Shown one piece after another: positions 23,433-32,135 of a stretch of DNA of 64,000 nt. The position numbers and the translations under genes were made by a program. Numbering within the stretch: position 1 is the stretch's first letter; every line of letters begins with the position of its first letter. Source of the stretch: Buttiauxella sp965119215 (GTDB lineage Bacteria > Pseudomonadota > Gammaproteobacteria > Enterobacterales > Enterobacteriaceae); the NCBI GenBank assembly GCA_965119215.1, contig CBCPKK010000012.1:67532-131531 (forward strand). The letters are read 5' to 3'. The notes under the pieces were generated by a model. That model did not search any database. It was not told the origin of the DNA and saw only the letters and a program-made list of their open reading frames with translations.

Positions 23433-23659
23433 TATTTGTCTCTCCAGTTCGGATGTTCTGCATCAAGGATCTGCTCCAGCGTCTGAATACGTTCACGCAT
23501 ACGGCGTGCATCGTCAGTCAACTGTGCCAGCCGCTGTTGTTCACCTTGTGAAAGCTGTCCGCCGTTTGCGGCTCGGTTGTTGTAGTGCAACCACAGCCAA
23601 ATCGGGGCGACAAACAACACAAAAATGGTTAACGGAATGGCAATAAAAAGCGCGCTCAT
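23432..23659 (-). CDS. pspB: Phage shock protein B
   Basis: A 75-residue protein with one N-terminal membrane helix (LFIAIPLTIFVLFVAPIWLWLHY) and a coiled-coil tail (GEQQRLAQLTDDARRMRERIQTLEQIL). It works with PspC in stress sensing. Overlap with pspC and the 67-bp gap to pspA fit the conserved pspABC order. Confidence 0.95.
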   Translation of the reverse strand: MSALFIAIPLTIFVLFVAPIWLWLHYNNRAANGGQLSQGEQQRLAQLTDDARRMRERIQTLEQILDAEHPNWRDK

Positions 23660-23726
23660 GTGTACTCCTTTTACAAATCAGGCTTTGACTGCGGCGAGCC
23701 TTGTCGCATCGCCGCAGGGCCGTTAA

Positions 23727-24398
23727 TTACCCACGTTCCTGGTTGTTCATTTTAGCTTTCAGCGCGGCCAATTGTTCGCTGATTTCGTCATCGGCTTTCA
23801 AATCAGCAAACTGTGAGTCGAGATTTTTTTGTTTGCCAAAGCTGTGGCTTTCCGCTTCTGATTCCATCTGGTCAATACGACGCTCGAAAGATTCAAAACG
23901 CGCCATCGCTTCGTCGATTTTTCCGCTATCCAACTGACGACGAACATCACGTGAAGAAGAAGCCGCCTGGTGACGCAGGGTTAATGCCTGCTGGCGTGCG
24001 CGGGTTTCGCTGAGTTTGTTCTCAAGCTCGCCAATTTCTTTTTTCATGCGCGCCAGGGTTTCGTCGACATGCACCATTTCATCTTCCAGAGTGGCAATCA
24101 TGTCCGTCATTTTTTGTTTTTCGATTAACGCTGCACGCGCTAAATCTTCTTTATCTTTACGCAACGCCAACTCTGCTTTTTCCTGCCATTCAGCTTGTTG
24201 CGCGGTCGCTTGTTCTACGCGACGGGAAAGCTGTTTCTTTTCAGCCAGCGCACGAGCGGAGGTGGAACGCACTTCAACCAGCGTGTCTTCCATTTCCTGA
24301 ATCATCAGGCGTACCAGCTTCTGTGGATCTTCTGCTTTTTCAAGCAGCGAGTTGATGTTGGCATTCACGATGTCGGCAAAACGAGAAAAAATACCCAT
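23727..24398 (-). CDS. pspA: Phage shock protein A
   Basis: A 223-residue coiled-coil protein of the PspA/ESCRT-III superfamily. The N-terminal amphipathic membrane-binding helix (GIFSRFADIVNANINSLLEKA) is followed by long heptad-rich helices to the end. It stabilises damaged inner membrane as oligomers and, in unstressed cells, inhibits PspF. An AGAGGAT ribosome binding site precedes the ATG. Expression is driven by the sigma54 promoter at 24457-24472. Confidence 0.97.
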   Translation of the reverse strand: MGIFSRFADIVNANINSLLEKAEDPQKLVRLMIQEMEDTLVEVRSTSARALAEKKQLSRRVEQATAQQAEWQEKAELALRKDKEDLARAALIEKQKMTDMIATLEDEMVHVDETLARMKKEIGELENKLSETRARQQALTLRHQAASSSRDVRRQLDSGKIDEAMARFESFERRIDQMESEAESHSFGKQKNLDSQFADLKADDEISEQLAALKAKMNNQERG

Positions 24399-24426
24399 AA
24401 TTCAATCCTCTTTAGTCATTATTTCA

Positions 24427-24439
24427 GGTGCCTGGCACC
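24427..24439 (-). repeat. Palindrome in the pspA 5' leader
   Basis: GGTGCC-T-GGCACC (24427-24439) lies between the sigma54 promoter and the pspA ribosome binding site, in the transcribed leader or just at the start site. It could form a small hairpin; significance unknown. Confidence 0.4.
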
Positions 24440-24456
24440 CTGCACGAAATGAATAT

Positions 24457-24472
24457 TGCAAACGGTATGCCA
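24457..24472 (-). promoter_or_regulatory. Sigma54 promoter of pspA
   Basis: On the minus strand TGGCAT-ACCG-TTTGCA fits the sigma54 consensus TGGCAC-N5-TTGCA with the correct -24 (GG) and -12 (GC) spacing. It lies between divergent pspA and pspF, as in E. coli, so PspF should activate it from upstream sites in the 24473-24571 gap. Confidence 0.85.
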
Positions 24473-24571
24473 ACTTTTTATATTATTGATTTTATAGGAA
24501 ATGATTAAATTTGACTCATCTCCCACAACGGTTATAGTGGTGAGATTCACTAACTATTGGTTAATTTAATC

Positions 24572-25540
24572 ATGGCAGATAGCAAAGATAACCTGATTGG
24601 CGAGGCAAACAGCTTTCTTGAGGTGCTGGAGCAAGTCTCGCGCCTGGCTCCGCTTGAAAAACCCGTGTTGGTCATCGGTGAGCGAGGCACAGGTAAAGAG
24701 TTGATTGCCAACCGCCTGCACTTTCTGTCACGTCGCTGGCAAGGGCCCTTTATTTCGCTTAATTGCGCGGCGCTCAACGATAATTTGCTGGATTCCGAAC
24801 TCTTTGGCCATGAGGCAGGCGCTTTTACCGGCGCACAAAAACGCCACCCTGGCCGCTTCGAACGCGCGGACGGAGGCACATTATTTCTGGATGAACTGGC
24901 AACAGCTCCGATGATGGTGCAGGAAAAACTGCTGCGCGTCGTCGAATACGGTGAGCTTGAGCGCGTGGGCGGCAGCCAGCCATTGCAGGTGAACGTGCGC
25001 CTGGTTTGCGCCACCAATGCGGATTTGCCACAACTTGCCGAAGAAGGGAAATTCCGCGCCGATTTACTCGACCGCCTGGCTTTTGACGTGGTCAAACTGC
25101 CCCCGCTACGCGAACGCCAGCCCGATATCATGTTGATGGCCGAGCATTTTGCGATAACAATGTGCCGCGAATTACAGCTTCCTTTCTTCCCTGGATTTAC
25201 GGAAGAAGCTCAATTAACGCTACTGAATTACGCCTGGCCTGGAAATATCCGTGAGTTAAAAAACGTGGTGGAACGTTCCGTTTATCGTCACGGCACCAGC
25301 GAAGAACCGGTTAATGAAGTGATCCTCGATCCTTTTGGTCGTCCAACACATCATGTAGAACCCGATGTCACAAGCCAGTTACCCATGCTGCCCGTAGACC
25401 TAAGACACTGGCAAAATGAGCAAGAAAAACAGGTGTTGGAGAAGAGTTTACAGCAGGCTAATCACAACCAACGCCGTGCCGCAGAGATACTAGGGGTGAC
25501 CTACCATCAGCTGCGCGCCATGATGAAAAAGCACCAATAA
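24572..25540 (+). CDS. pspF: Psp operon transcriptional activator PspF
   Basis: A 322-residue sigma54 activator made of an AAA+ domain plus a Fis-type helix-turn-helix, without a sensory N-domain. Walker A GERGTGKE is near residue 30, GAFTGA (HEAGAFTGAQKRHPG) near 85, Walker B GTLFLDELATA near 105, and the DNA-binding helix NQRRAAEILGVTYHQLRAMMKKHQ at the end. PspA represses it by binding a surface tryptophan near the ATPase core. The ATG at 24572 matches the E. coli start; the TTG at 24557 is not used here. Confidence 0.96.
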   Translation: MADSKDNLIGEANSFLEVLEQVSRLAPLEKPVLVIGERGTGKELIANRLHFLSRRWQGPFISLNCAALNDNLLDSELFGHEAGAFTGAQKRHPGRFERADGGTLFLDELATAPMMVQEKLLRVVEYGELERVGGSQPLQVNVRLVCATNADLPQLAEEGKFRADLLDRLAFDVVKLPPLRERQPDIMLMAEHFAITMCRELQLPFFPGFTEEAQLTLLNYAWPGNIRELKNVVERSVYRHGTSEEPVNEVILDPFGRPTHHVEPDVTSQLPMLPVDLRHWQNEQEKQVLEKSLQQANHNQRRAAEILGVTYHQLRAMMKKHQ

Positions 25541-25663
25541 CCCGTAAGAACGGTGCATTTATCAGCACTCGTGATAGAAAGTAATCAATTACCCTCAGTT
25601 ATTTTGGGAAGCAGGCCCGAGTGAGATACACTTTGCCTATCACCCGAGAAAACTCAAAAACTT

Positions 25664-27304
25664 ATGCGCGGAATTGTCTCCTCCCTGTTACTGGCGGTCA
25701 GTTGCCTGAGTGGCGCAGCATTTGCTGCCTCACCTGTTGAAAAGCCAACGGATATCCGTAACAGCGGATTTGTTTATTGTGTCAACGGTCAGGTCAATAC
25801 CTTTAATCCGCAGATGGCTAGCGGCGGTTTGACTGTGGACACCCTTGCCGCACAGTTATTTGACCGGCTACTGGATGTCGATCCTTATACTTATCGCCTT
25901 GTGCCAGAACTGGCAGAAAGCTGGGAAGTGCTGGATAACGGTGCCACCTACCGTTTCCATTTGCGCCCTAATGTTCAGTTCCAGACCACACCGTGGTTTA
26001 CGCCGACACGCGCCCTGAATGCCGATGATGTGGTGTTTAGTTTTCAACGCGTTTTTAACCGTAACCATCCGTGGCATAACGTCAACGGCGGCAACTACCC
26101 CTATTTCGACAGTCTCCAGTTCCCTGATTCGGTAAAAAGTGTCCGTAAACTCGACAACAACACAGTCGAATTCCGCCTCGAAAAACCGGACGCCTCTTTC
26201 CTGTGGCACATGGCAACTCACTATGCGTCGGTGATGTCTGCGGAATACGCAGCACAACTGACCAAAGCCGACCGCCAGGAATTAATGGATCGCCAGCCTG
26301 TAGGCACTGGGCCATTCCAGATCAGTGAATACCGTGCAGGGCAATATATTCGCCTGGCTCGCCACCCTCATTTCTGGCGCGGAGTGCCATTAATGCCGCA
26401 GGTAGTGCTGGATTTGGGTTCTGGCGGCACCGGGCGTTTATCGAAACTGCTGACCGGCGAATGCGATGTACTGGCCTATCCTGCCGCCAGTCAGTTGACG
26501 ATTTTGCGTGATGACCCGCGTTTGCGCCTGACTTTGCGTCCGGGCATGAACATTGCGTATCTGGCGTTTAATACCAATAAAGCGCCGTTAAATAATCCTG
26601 CTGTGCGCCACGCGCTGGCATTGGCGATTAACAACCAGCGCCTGATGCAGTCGATTTACTACGGCACCGCAGAAACCGCAGCTTCTATTTTGCCGCGCGC
26701 ATCGTGGGCCTACGACAGCGACGCTAAAATTACCGAATACAATCCAGAAAAAGCACGCCAGCAATTAAAAGCGCTGGGGCTTAATAATCTGGAATTGCGT
26801 TTATGGGTGCCAACTAGCTCCGAAGCATGGAATCCAAGCCCGTTGAAAACAGCGGAACTTATCCAGGCGGATATGGCGCAAATCGGCGTAAAGGTGATTA
26901 TCGTGCCGGTTGAAGGCCGCTTCCAGGAAGCGCGTTTGATGGACATGGCCCATGATTTAACGCTGGCGGGCTGGGCGACAGACAGTAACGACCCTGACAG
27001 TTTCTTCCGCCCGATGCTAAGTTGTGCCGCTATTCGCTCACAGACCAACTATGCTCGCTGGTGTGATCCTAAGTTTGATGAGGTGCTGCAAAAAGCGTTG
27101 TCTTCTCAGCAACTGGCGTCGCGCATTGAGGCTTATCGTGAGGCTCAGGATATTCTGGCTAAAGAGTTGCCAGTATTACCGTTGGCGTCATCTCTACGAC
27201 TACAAGCCTATCGCTACGACATTAAAGGGCTGGTGCTGAGTCCGTTCGGTAACGCATCGTTTGCAGGGGTTTCCCGTGAACCTGTTGAGGCGAAAAAACC
27301 ATGA
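25664..27304 (+). CDS. sapA: ABC transporter substrate-binding protein SapA
   Basis: A 546-residue periplasmic protein of the DppA/OppA family with a signal peptide (MRGIVSSLLLAVSCLSGAAFA). It begins the sapABCDF operon; its stop overlaps sapB by 4 bp (ATGA). In Salmonella and Haemophilus the system takes up antimicrobial peptides and affects resistance, while the E. coli SapBCDF permease exports putrescine. Hallmarks include NSGFVYCVNGQVNTFNPQM and DPDSFFRPMLSC. A palindromic GTGATAG/CTATCAC pair lies in the leader. Confidence 0.95.
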   Translation: MRGIVSSLLLAVSCLSGAAFAASPVEKPTDIRNSGFVYCVNGQVNTFNPQMASGGLTVDTLAAQLFDRLLDVDPYTYRLVPELAESWEVLDNGATYRFHLRPNVQFQTTPWFTPTRALNADDVVFSFQRVFNRNHPWHNVNGGNYPYFDSLQFPDSVKSVRKLDNNTVEFRLEKPDASFLWHMATHYASVMSAEYAAQLTKADRQELMDRQPVGTGPFQISEYRAGQYIRLARHPHFWRGVPLMPQVVLDLGSGGTGRLSKLLTGECDVLAYPAASQLTILRDDPRLRLTLRPGMNIAYLAFNTNKAPLNNPAVRHALALAINNQRLMQSIYYGTAETAASILPRASWAYDSDAKITEYNPEKARQQLKALGLNNLELRLWVPTSSEAWNPSPLKTAELIQADMAQIGVKVIIVPVEGRFQEARLMDMAHDLTLAGWATDSNDPDSFFRPMLSCAAIRSQTNYARWCDPKFDEVLQKALSSQQLASRIEAYREAQDILAKELPVLPLASSLRLQAYRYDIKGLVLSPFGNASFAGVSREPVEAKKP

Positions 27305-28266
27305 TTATTTACACCTTGCGCCGCTTGCTGCTGTTACTGGTGACGCTGTTTTTCCTGGCCTTTATCAGTTTTAGTCTCAACTATTTTACCCCGCACGCAC
27401 CGCTACAAGGCGCGTCGTTCTGGAATGCTCTGGTGTTTTGGTTTGAAGGCGTTCTGCACTGGGATTTTGGCGTCTCGAGCATTAATGGTCAGTCGATTAA
27501 CGAACAGCTGCGCATTGTGTTCCCCGCCACCATGGAATTGTGTCTGTTGGCGTTTGGCCTCGCATTAATCGTCGGCATTCCGGTGGGCATGCTGGCTGGG
27601 ATTATGCGTAACAAGTGGCAAGACAAACTGATCAGTGCGCTGGCGCTGGTAGGTTTTTCGATTCCGGTTTTCTGGTTCGCACTACTCCTGACCATGTTCT
27701 TCTCTCTGACGTTAGGCTGGCTGCCGGTTTCCGGGCGCTTTGATTTACTTTATGAAGTTAAATCAGTGACAGGTTTCGCGCTGGTTGACGCCTGGCTTTC
27801 AGACTCCCCTTATCGTGAAGAGATGATAATGAGTGTGTTGCGCCATATGGTGTTACCCGTAGTCGCTCTTGCGGTAGCACCAACCACCGAAGTGATTCGT
27901 TTGATGCGCATCAGCACCATTGATGTGTTTGACCAGAACTATATTAAAGCGGCGGCAACACGCGGCTTGTCTCGTCTGACTATTCTTCATCGTCATGTGC
28001 TGCATAACGCGCTGCCGCCGGTTATTCCACGCCTCGGTCTGCAATTTTCAACCATGCTAACGCTGGCGATGATCACCGAAGTGGTGTTCAGTTGGCCAGG
28101 CCTTGGCCGCTGGCTGATTAACGCCATCCGTCAACAAGACTACACGGCGATTTCCGCGGGTGTGATGGTCATCGGTTCATTGGTGATTATCGTGAACGTT
28201 ATCTCCGATATTTTGGGTGCTATGGCAAACCCACTGACACATAAGGAATGGTATGCCCTACGATAG
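27301..28266 (+). CDS. sapB: ABC transporter permease SapB
   Basis: A 321-residue inner-membrane permease of the DppB/OppB type, with an N-terminal helix (LRRLLLLLVTLFFLAFISF) and the EAA-type loop for contact with the ATPases (QNYIKAAATRGLSRLTILHRHVLHNALPPV) near 220-250. About six membrane helices. Overlaps sapA and sapC, so translation is coupled. Pairs with SapC as the transmembrane core. Confidence 0.95.
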   Translation: MIIYTLRRLLLLLVTLFFLAFISFSLNYFTPHAPLQGASFWNALVFWFEGVLHWDFGVSSINGQSINEQLRIVFPATMELCLLAFGLALIVGIPVGMLAGIMRNKWQDKLISALALVGFSIPVFWFALLLTMFFSLTLGWLPVSGRFDLLYEVKSVTGFALVDAWLSDSPYREEMIMSVLRHMVLPVVALAVAPTTEVIRLMRISTIDVFDQNYIKAAATRGLSRLTILHRHVLHNALPPVIPRLGLQFSTMLTLAMITEVVFSWPGLGRWLINAIRQQDYTAISAGVMVIGSLVIIVNVISDILGAMANPLTHKEWYALR

Positions 28267-29143
28267 CGTCTATCGCGAGAAGCGCCCGCCGAGCACGCTA
28301 CGCCTGACCTGGCAGAAGTTTTACGGCGATACAACGGCGATGATTGGCCTGTACGGTTGCGGGGCTTTGGTACTGCTATGCGTGTTTGGTAGCTTTTTCG
28401 CGCCGTATGGCATCGACCAGCAATTCCTCGGTTATCAACTGTTGCCGCCTTCGTGGTCACGCTATGGCGATGTCTCGTTCTTCCTGGGTACGGATGACCT
28501 TGGGCGCGATGTTTTAAGCCGTTTACTCAATGGTGCGGCTCCAACGGTAGGCGGTGCGTTTGTTGTGACGCTGGCCGCTGCGGTCTTCGGTATCATTCTG
28601 GGCGTGTTTGCCGGTTCCACTCACGGCTTACGTTCTGCGGTACTTAATCACATTCTCGATACGCTTTTGTCGATTCCTTCCCTGTTACTGGCAATTATCG
28701 TCGTCGCCTTCGTCGGGCCGCATTTGGTTCACGCCATGTTTGCGGTTTGGCTGGCATTGCTGCCACGAATGGTGCGTTCGGTTTATAGCGCAGTGCATGA
28801 TGAATTGGACAAAGATTACGTTATTGCCGCCCGTCTGGATGGCGCGTCAACACTCAATATTCTTTGGTTTGCGGTGATGCCAAATACCGCAGCCATTCTG
28901 GTGACTGAAATTACTCGCGCCCTGTCGATGGCAATCCTTGATATTGCCGCATTGGGCTTTCTGGATTTGGGTGCGCAGCTCCCCTCGCCAGAATGGGGCG
29001 CAATGTTAGGCGATGCACTGGAGTTGATTTATGTGGCTCCGTGGACCGTCATGCTGCCTGGCGTCGCTATCATGACCAGCGTTTTACTGGTCAACCTGCT
29101 GGGCGACGGTTTACGCCGCGCAATCAATGCGGGGGTGCAATAA
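28253..29143 (+). CDS. sapC: ABC transporter permease SapC
   Basis: A 296-residue DppC-type permease. A cytoplasmic N-terminus precedes about six membrane helices, and the EAA loop appears as DKDYVIAARLDGASTLNILWFAVMPNTA near 183-210. It starts 14 bp inside sapB and ends with TAATG shared with sapD. Confidence 0.95.
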   Translation: MPYDSVYREKRPPSTLRLTWQKFYGDTTAMIGLYGCGALVLLCVFGSFFAPYGIDQQFLGYQLLPPSWSRYGDVSFFLGTDDLGRDVLSRLLNGAAPTVGGAFVVTLAAAVFGIILGVFAGSTHGLRSAVLNHILDTLLSIPSLLLAIIVVAFVGPHLVHAMFAVWLALLPRMVRSVYSAVHDELDKDYVIAARLDGASTLNILWFAVMPNTAAILVTEITRALSMAILDIAALGFLDLGAQLPSPEWGAMLGDALELIYVAPWTVMLPGVAIMTSVLLVNLLGDGLRRAINAGVQ

Positions 29144-30135
29144 TGCCGTTACTTGATATTCGAAATCTGACCATCGAATTTATGACGTCCGACGGTTGGG
29201 TTAAAGCCGTCGACCGCGTCAGCATGACCCTGAATGAAGGGGAAATTCGCGGCCTGGTGGGTGAATCTGGCTCAGGAAAAAGCCTGATTGCGAAAGCCAT
29301 TTGTGGCGTGACGAAAGACAACTGGCGCGTCACCGCAGACCGTATGCGCTTTGATGATATTGACCTGCTGCGTTTGAGTAGCCGTGAACGGCGGCGCTTA
29401 GTTGGCCATAACGTTTCAATGATTTTTCAGGAACCGCAGTCGTGTCTTGATCCATCCGAACGTGTTGGGCGTCAGCTCATGCAAAACATTCCTGGCTGGA
29501 CCTTCAAAGGCCGCTGGTGGAAACGTTTTGGCTGGCGCAAACGGCGCGCGATAGAACTCCTGCACCGCGTCGGGATTAAAGACCATAAAGACGCAATGCG
29601 CAGTTATCCTTACGAGCTCACTGACGGTGAATGCCAGAAGGTGATGATCGCCATCGCGCTGGCTAACCAACCGCGTTTGTTGATAGCCGATGAACCAACC
29701 AACGCCATGGAACCCACCACGCAATTACAAATTTTCAAATTGCTGACGCGGCTTAACCAGTACAACAACACCACCATTTTGCTTATCAGCCATGACTTAC
29801 AAATGCTGAGCAAGTGGGCTGACAAAATTAACGTGATGTACTGTGGGCAAACGGTGGAAAGCGCAACCAGCGAAGAACTGATAGCAACGCCCCACCACCC
29901 GTATACGCAGGCACTTATCCGTGCGATCCCTGACTTTGGCAGCCCGATGCCCCACAAAAGCCGCCTGAACACCATGCCTGGTGCGATTCCTTTGCTGGAA
30001 CATTTGCCAATGGGTTGTCGACTCGGGCCACGCTGCCCTTATGCGCAGCGTGAATGTATCGAAACACCACGCCTGATGGGGGCGAAAAACCATCTTTACG
30101 CCTGCCACTTCCCGCTGAATATGGAGAGTCAGTAA
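29143..30135 (+). CDS. sapD: ABC transporter ATP-binding protein SapD
   Basis: A 330-residue ATPase, equal in length to E. coli SapD. Walker A GESGSGKS (about 41-48), Q-loop MIFQEPQ, a variant signature (YPYELTDGECQKVM in place of LSGGQ) and Walker B LLIADEPTNAME. The C-terminus has the oligopeptide-transporter cysteine motif (CRLGPRCPYAQREC). In E. coli SapD also aids potassium uptake by Trk. The ATG shares the TAATG junction with sapC; frames extending upstream overlap sapC and are not the true start. Confidence 0.95.
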   Translation: MPLLDIRNLTIEFMTSDGWVKAVDRVSMTLNEGEIRGLVGESGSGKSLIAKAICGVTKDNWRVTADRMRFDDIDLLRLSSRERRRLVGHNVSMIFQEPQSCLDPSERVGRQLMQNIPGWTFKGRWWKRFGWRKRRAIELLHRVGIKDHKDAMRSYPYELTDGECQKVMIAIALANQPRLLIADEPTNAMEPTTQLQIFKLLTRLNQYNNTTILLISHDLQMLSKWADKINVMYCGQTVESATSEELIATPHHPYTQALIRAIPDFGSPMPHKSRLNTMPGAIPLLEHLPMGCRLGPRCPYAQRECIETPRLMGAKNHLYACHFPLNMESQ

Positions 30136-30941
30136 TGGTCGAAACGCTGCTCGAAGTGCGTAATTTAAGTAAAACGTTTCGTTACCGAACCGGTATGTTT
30201 CGTCGTCAACATGTTGATGCGGTGAAACCGCTGAGTTTCACATTACGAGAAAAACAGACGCTGGCCATTATTGGTGAAAACGGCTCAGGCAAATCTACGC
30301 TGGCGAAAATGCTGGCAGGAATGGTTGAGCCAACCACGGGCGAAGTGTTGATTGATGACCATTTGCTGCATTACGGCGATTATACCTACCGAAGCCAGCA
30401 TATTCGGATGATTTTCCAGGACCCCAGCACTTCGCTGAATCCCCGTCAGCGTATTTCGCAGATCCTCGATTTCCCATTGCGCCTGAATACTGACCTTGAG
30501 CCGGAAGCACGCCAAAAGCAGATTGTCGAGACATTAAGAATGGTGGGTTTGCTCCCCGACCACGCCAGTTATTACCCGCATATGCTTGCCCCAGGGCAGA
30601 AACAACGTCTTGGCCTGGCGCGTGCGTTAATTCTGCGACCAAAAGTGATTATTGCCGATGAAGCGCTGGCTTCCCTTGACATGTCAATGCGTTCGCAACT
30701 GATTAACCTGATGTTAGAACTCCAGGAAAAACAAGGCATTGCCTATATTTACGTCACGCAGCACATTGGTATGATGAAGCACATCAGCGATCAGGTCATG
30801 GTGATGCACCAGGGTGAAGTGGTTGAGCGTGGAAGCACGGCAGATGTGCTCGCCTCTCCGTTACATGACCTGACCAAACGCTTGATAGCCAGCCATTTTG
30901 GTGAGGCTTTGACGGCGGATGCCTGGCGCAAAGATCGCTAA
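30135..30941 (+). CDS. sapF: ABC transporter ATP-binding protein SapF
   Basis: A 268-residue ATPase, same length as E. coli SapF. Walker A GENGSGKS near residue 50, Q-loop MIFQDPSTSLNP, a weakened signature (MLAPGQKQRLGLARAL, with APGQK instead of SGGQ) and Walker B VIIADEALASLDMS. It begins on the TAATG shared with sapD and is the last gene of the operon; a hairpin follows at 30964. Confidence 0.95.
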   Translation: MVETLLEVRNLSKTFRYRTGMFRRQHVDAVKPLSFTLREKQTLAIIGENGSGKSTLAKMLAGMVEPTTGEVLIDDHLLHYGDYTYRSQHIRMIFQDPSTSLNPRQRISQILDFPLRLNTDLEPEARQKQIVETLRMVGLLPDHASYYPHMLAPGQKQRLGLARALILRPKVIIADEALASLDMSMRSQLINLMLELQEKQGIAYIYVTQHIGMMKHISDQVMVMHQGEVVERGSTADVLASPLHDLTKRLIASHFGEALTADAWRKDR

Positions 30942-30963
30942 AACAATGTAACAGGAATGACCT

Positions 30964-30982
30964 CTGGCGATGCTATCGCCAG
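30964..30982 (+). terminator. Stem-loop at the end of the sap operon
   Basis: CTGGCGAT and ATCGCCAG form a perfect 8-bp stem with a 3-base loop 22 bases past the sapF stop. No clear T-run follows, so termination may be partial and fabI may receive some readthrough. Confidence 0.5.
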
Positions 30983-31005
30983 TTAGTGGCGTTATGGAAA
31001 ATAAC

Positions 31006-31036
31006 GTGACACAACAGGCGCTGAGTGGGATATAAT
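31006..31036 (+). promoter_or_regulatory. Putative fabI promoter
   Basis: A perfect -10 hexamer TATAAT (31031-31036) lies 92 bases upstream of the fabI ATG, with a weak -35 GTGACA (31006-31011) at a long 19-bp spacing. The 5' leader is AT-rich. Confidence 0.5.
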
Positions 31037-31128
31037 TTCACTTTCGTGTTGAAAAATTGTGACAAATCAATCGTAACCGAATGATTATTAAGTCATAAAA
31101 TTAGCAGAAACTATAAGGATTCAAAGCT

Positions 31129-31920
31129 ATGGGTTTTCTTACCGGTAAACGCATTCTGATCACTGGCGTCGCCAGTAAACTCTCCATTGCCTACGGTATC
31201 GCGCAGGCTATGCACCGCCAGGGTGCTGAACTGGCTTTCACTTACCAGAATGAAAAACTGAAAGGCCGTGTGGAAGGATTTGCTGCAGATCTGGGTTCAA
31301 GCCTGGTTCTGCCGTGCGACGTGGCAGAAGATGCAAGCATCGACGCGATGTTTGCTGAGCTTGCGAAAAGCTGGCCGAAATTTGACGGTTTCGTTCACTC
31401 TATCGGTTTCGCACCTGGCGACCAGTTAGATGGCGACTACGTTAATGCCGTTACCCGTGAAGGCTTTAAAATCGCTCACGACATTAGCTCTTACAGCTTT
31501 GTTGCGATGGCAAAAGTTTGCCGTGAAATGCTCAATCCAGGTTCTGCTCTGCTGACTCTGTCTTACCTGGGTGCTGAGCGCGCAATCCCTAACTACAACG
31601 TTATGGGTCTGGCTAAAGCGTCTCTGGAAGCTAACGTGCGTTATATGGCGAATGCGATGGGTCCAGAAGGTGTGCGTGTGAACGCCATTTCTGCGGGTCC
31701 AATCCGTACGCTGGCCGCTTCTGGCATTAAAGATTTCCGTAAAATGCTGGCACATTGCGAAGCGGTTACCCCGATTCGTCGTACTGTGACCATCGAAGAT
31801 GTGGGTAACTCCGCAGCGTTCTTGTGTTCAGACCTGTCTGCCGGTGTTTCCGGTGAAGTTCTGCACGTTGACGGCGGTTTCAGCATCGCTGCAATGAACG
31901 AACTGGAACTGAAAGACTAA
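31129..31920 (+). CDS. fabI: Enoyl-ACP reductase (NADH) FabI
   Basis: A 263-residue SDR-fold enzyme that performs the last reduction in each fatty-acid elongation cycle. The FabI-type nucleotide site GVASKLSIAYGIAQ lies near 13-26, HSIGFAPGDQLDG near 90-102, and the Tyr-x6-Lys catalytic pair in NYNVMGLAKASLE near 156-163. Gly93 (within SIGFAP) is the residue changed in triclosan-resistant mutants; here it is wild type. Single gene between sapF and yciW as in E. coli. Confidence 0.97.
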   Translation: MGFLTGKRILITGVASKLSIAYGIAQAMHRQGAELAFTYQNEKLKGRVEGFAADLGSSLVLPCDVAEDASIDAMFAELAKSWPKFDGFVHSIGFAPGDQLDGDYVNAVTREGFKIAHDISSYSFVAMAKVCREMLNPGSALLTLSYLGAERAIPNYNVMGLAKASLEANVRYMANAMGPEGVRVNAISAGPIRTLAASGIKDFRKMLAHCEAVTPIRRTVTIEDVGNSAAFLCSDLSAGVSGEVLHVDGGFSIAAMNELELKD

Positions 31921-31931
31921 TTCAGTTCTTT

Positions 31932-31957
31932 ATGGGGTGGGTCATCGCCCACCCCAT
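31932..31957 (+). terminator. Stem-loop after fabI
   Basis: ATGGGGTGGG and CCCACCCCAT form a perfect 10-bp stem around TCATCG, 11 bases past the fabI stop. There is no strong T-run downstream. Confidence 0.6.
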
Positions 31958-32135
31958 ACCGCCCTCCTGTTTATCCCTCTGTTGTTCCTTTTCTGCGCAC
32001 AGTTATAGCTTTCTGATATTTGTTATCACCTATCATTCTTTTGTCACCCTCCATGGTTACGCCAGGATAAAGCAGCAAACCAGGCCGTCAGGTGTTTCCC
32101 CCCGGGCTTGTAAACTCTTTGACCAAGGAACGACC

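Noticed and set aside
24550..25131. 193-codon minus-strand frame inside pspF
   Set aside because: Lies wholly opposite the conserved AAA+ core of pspF, with serine/arginine-rich low-complexity translation typical of an antisense frame.
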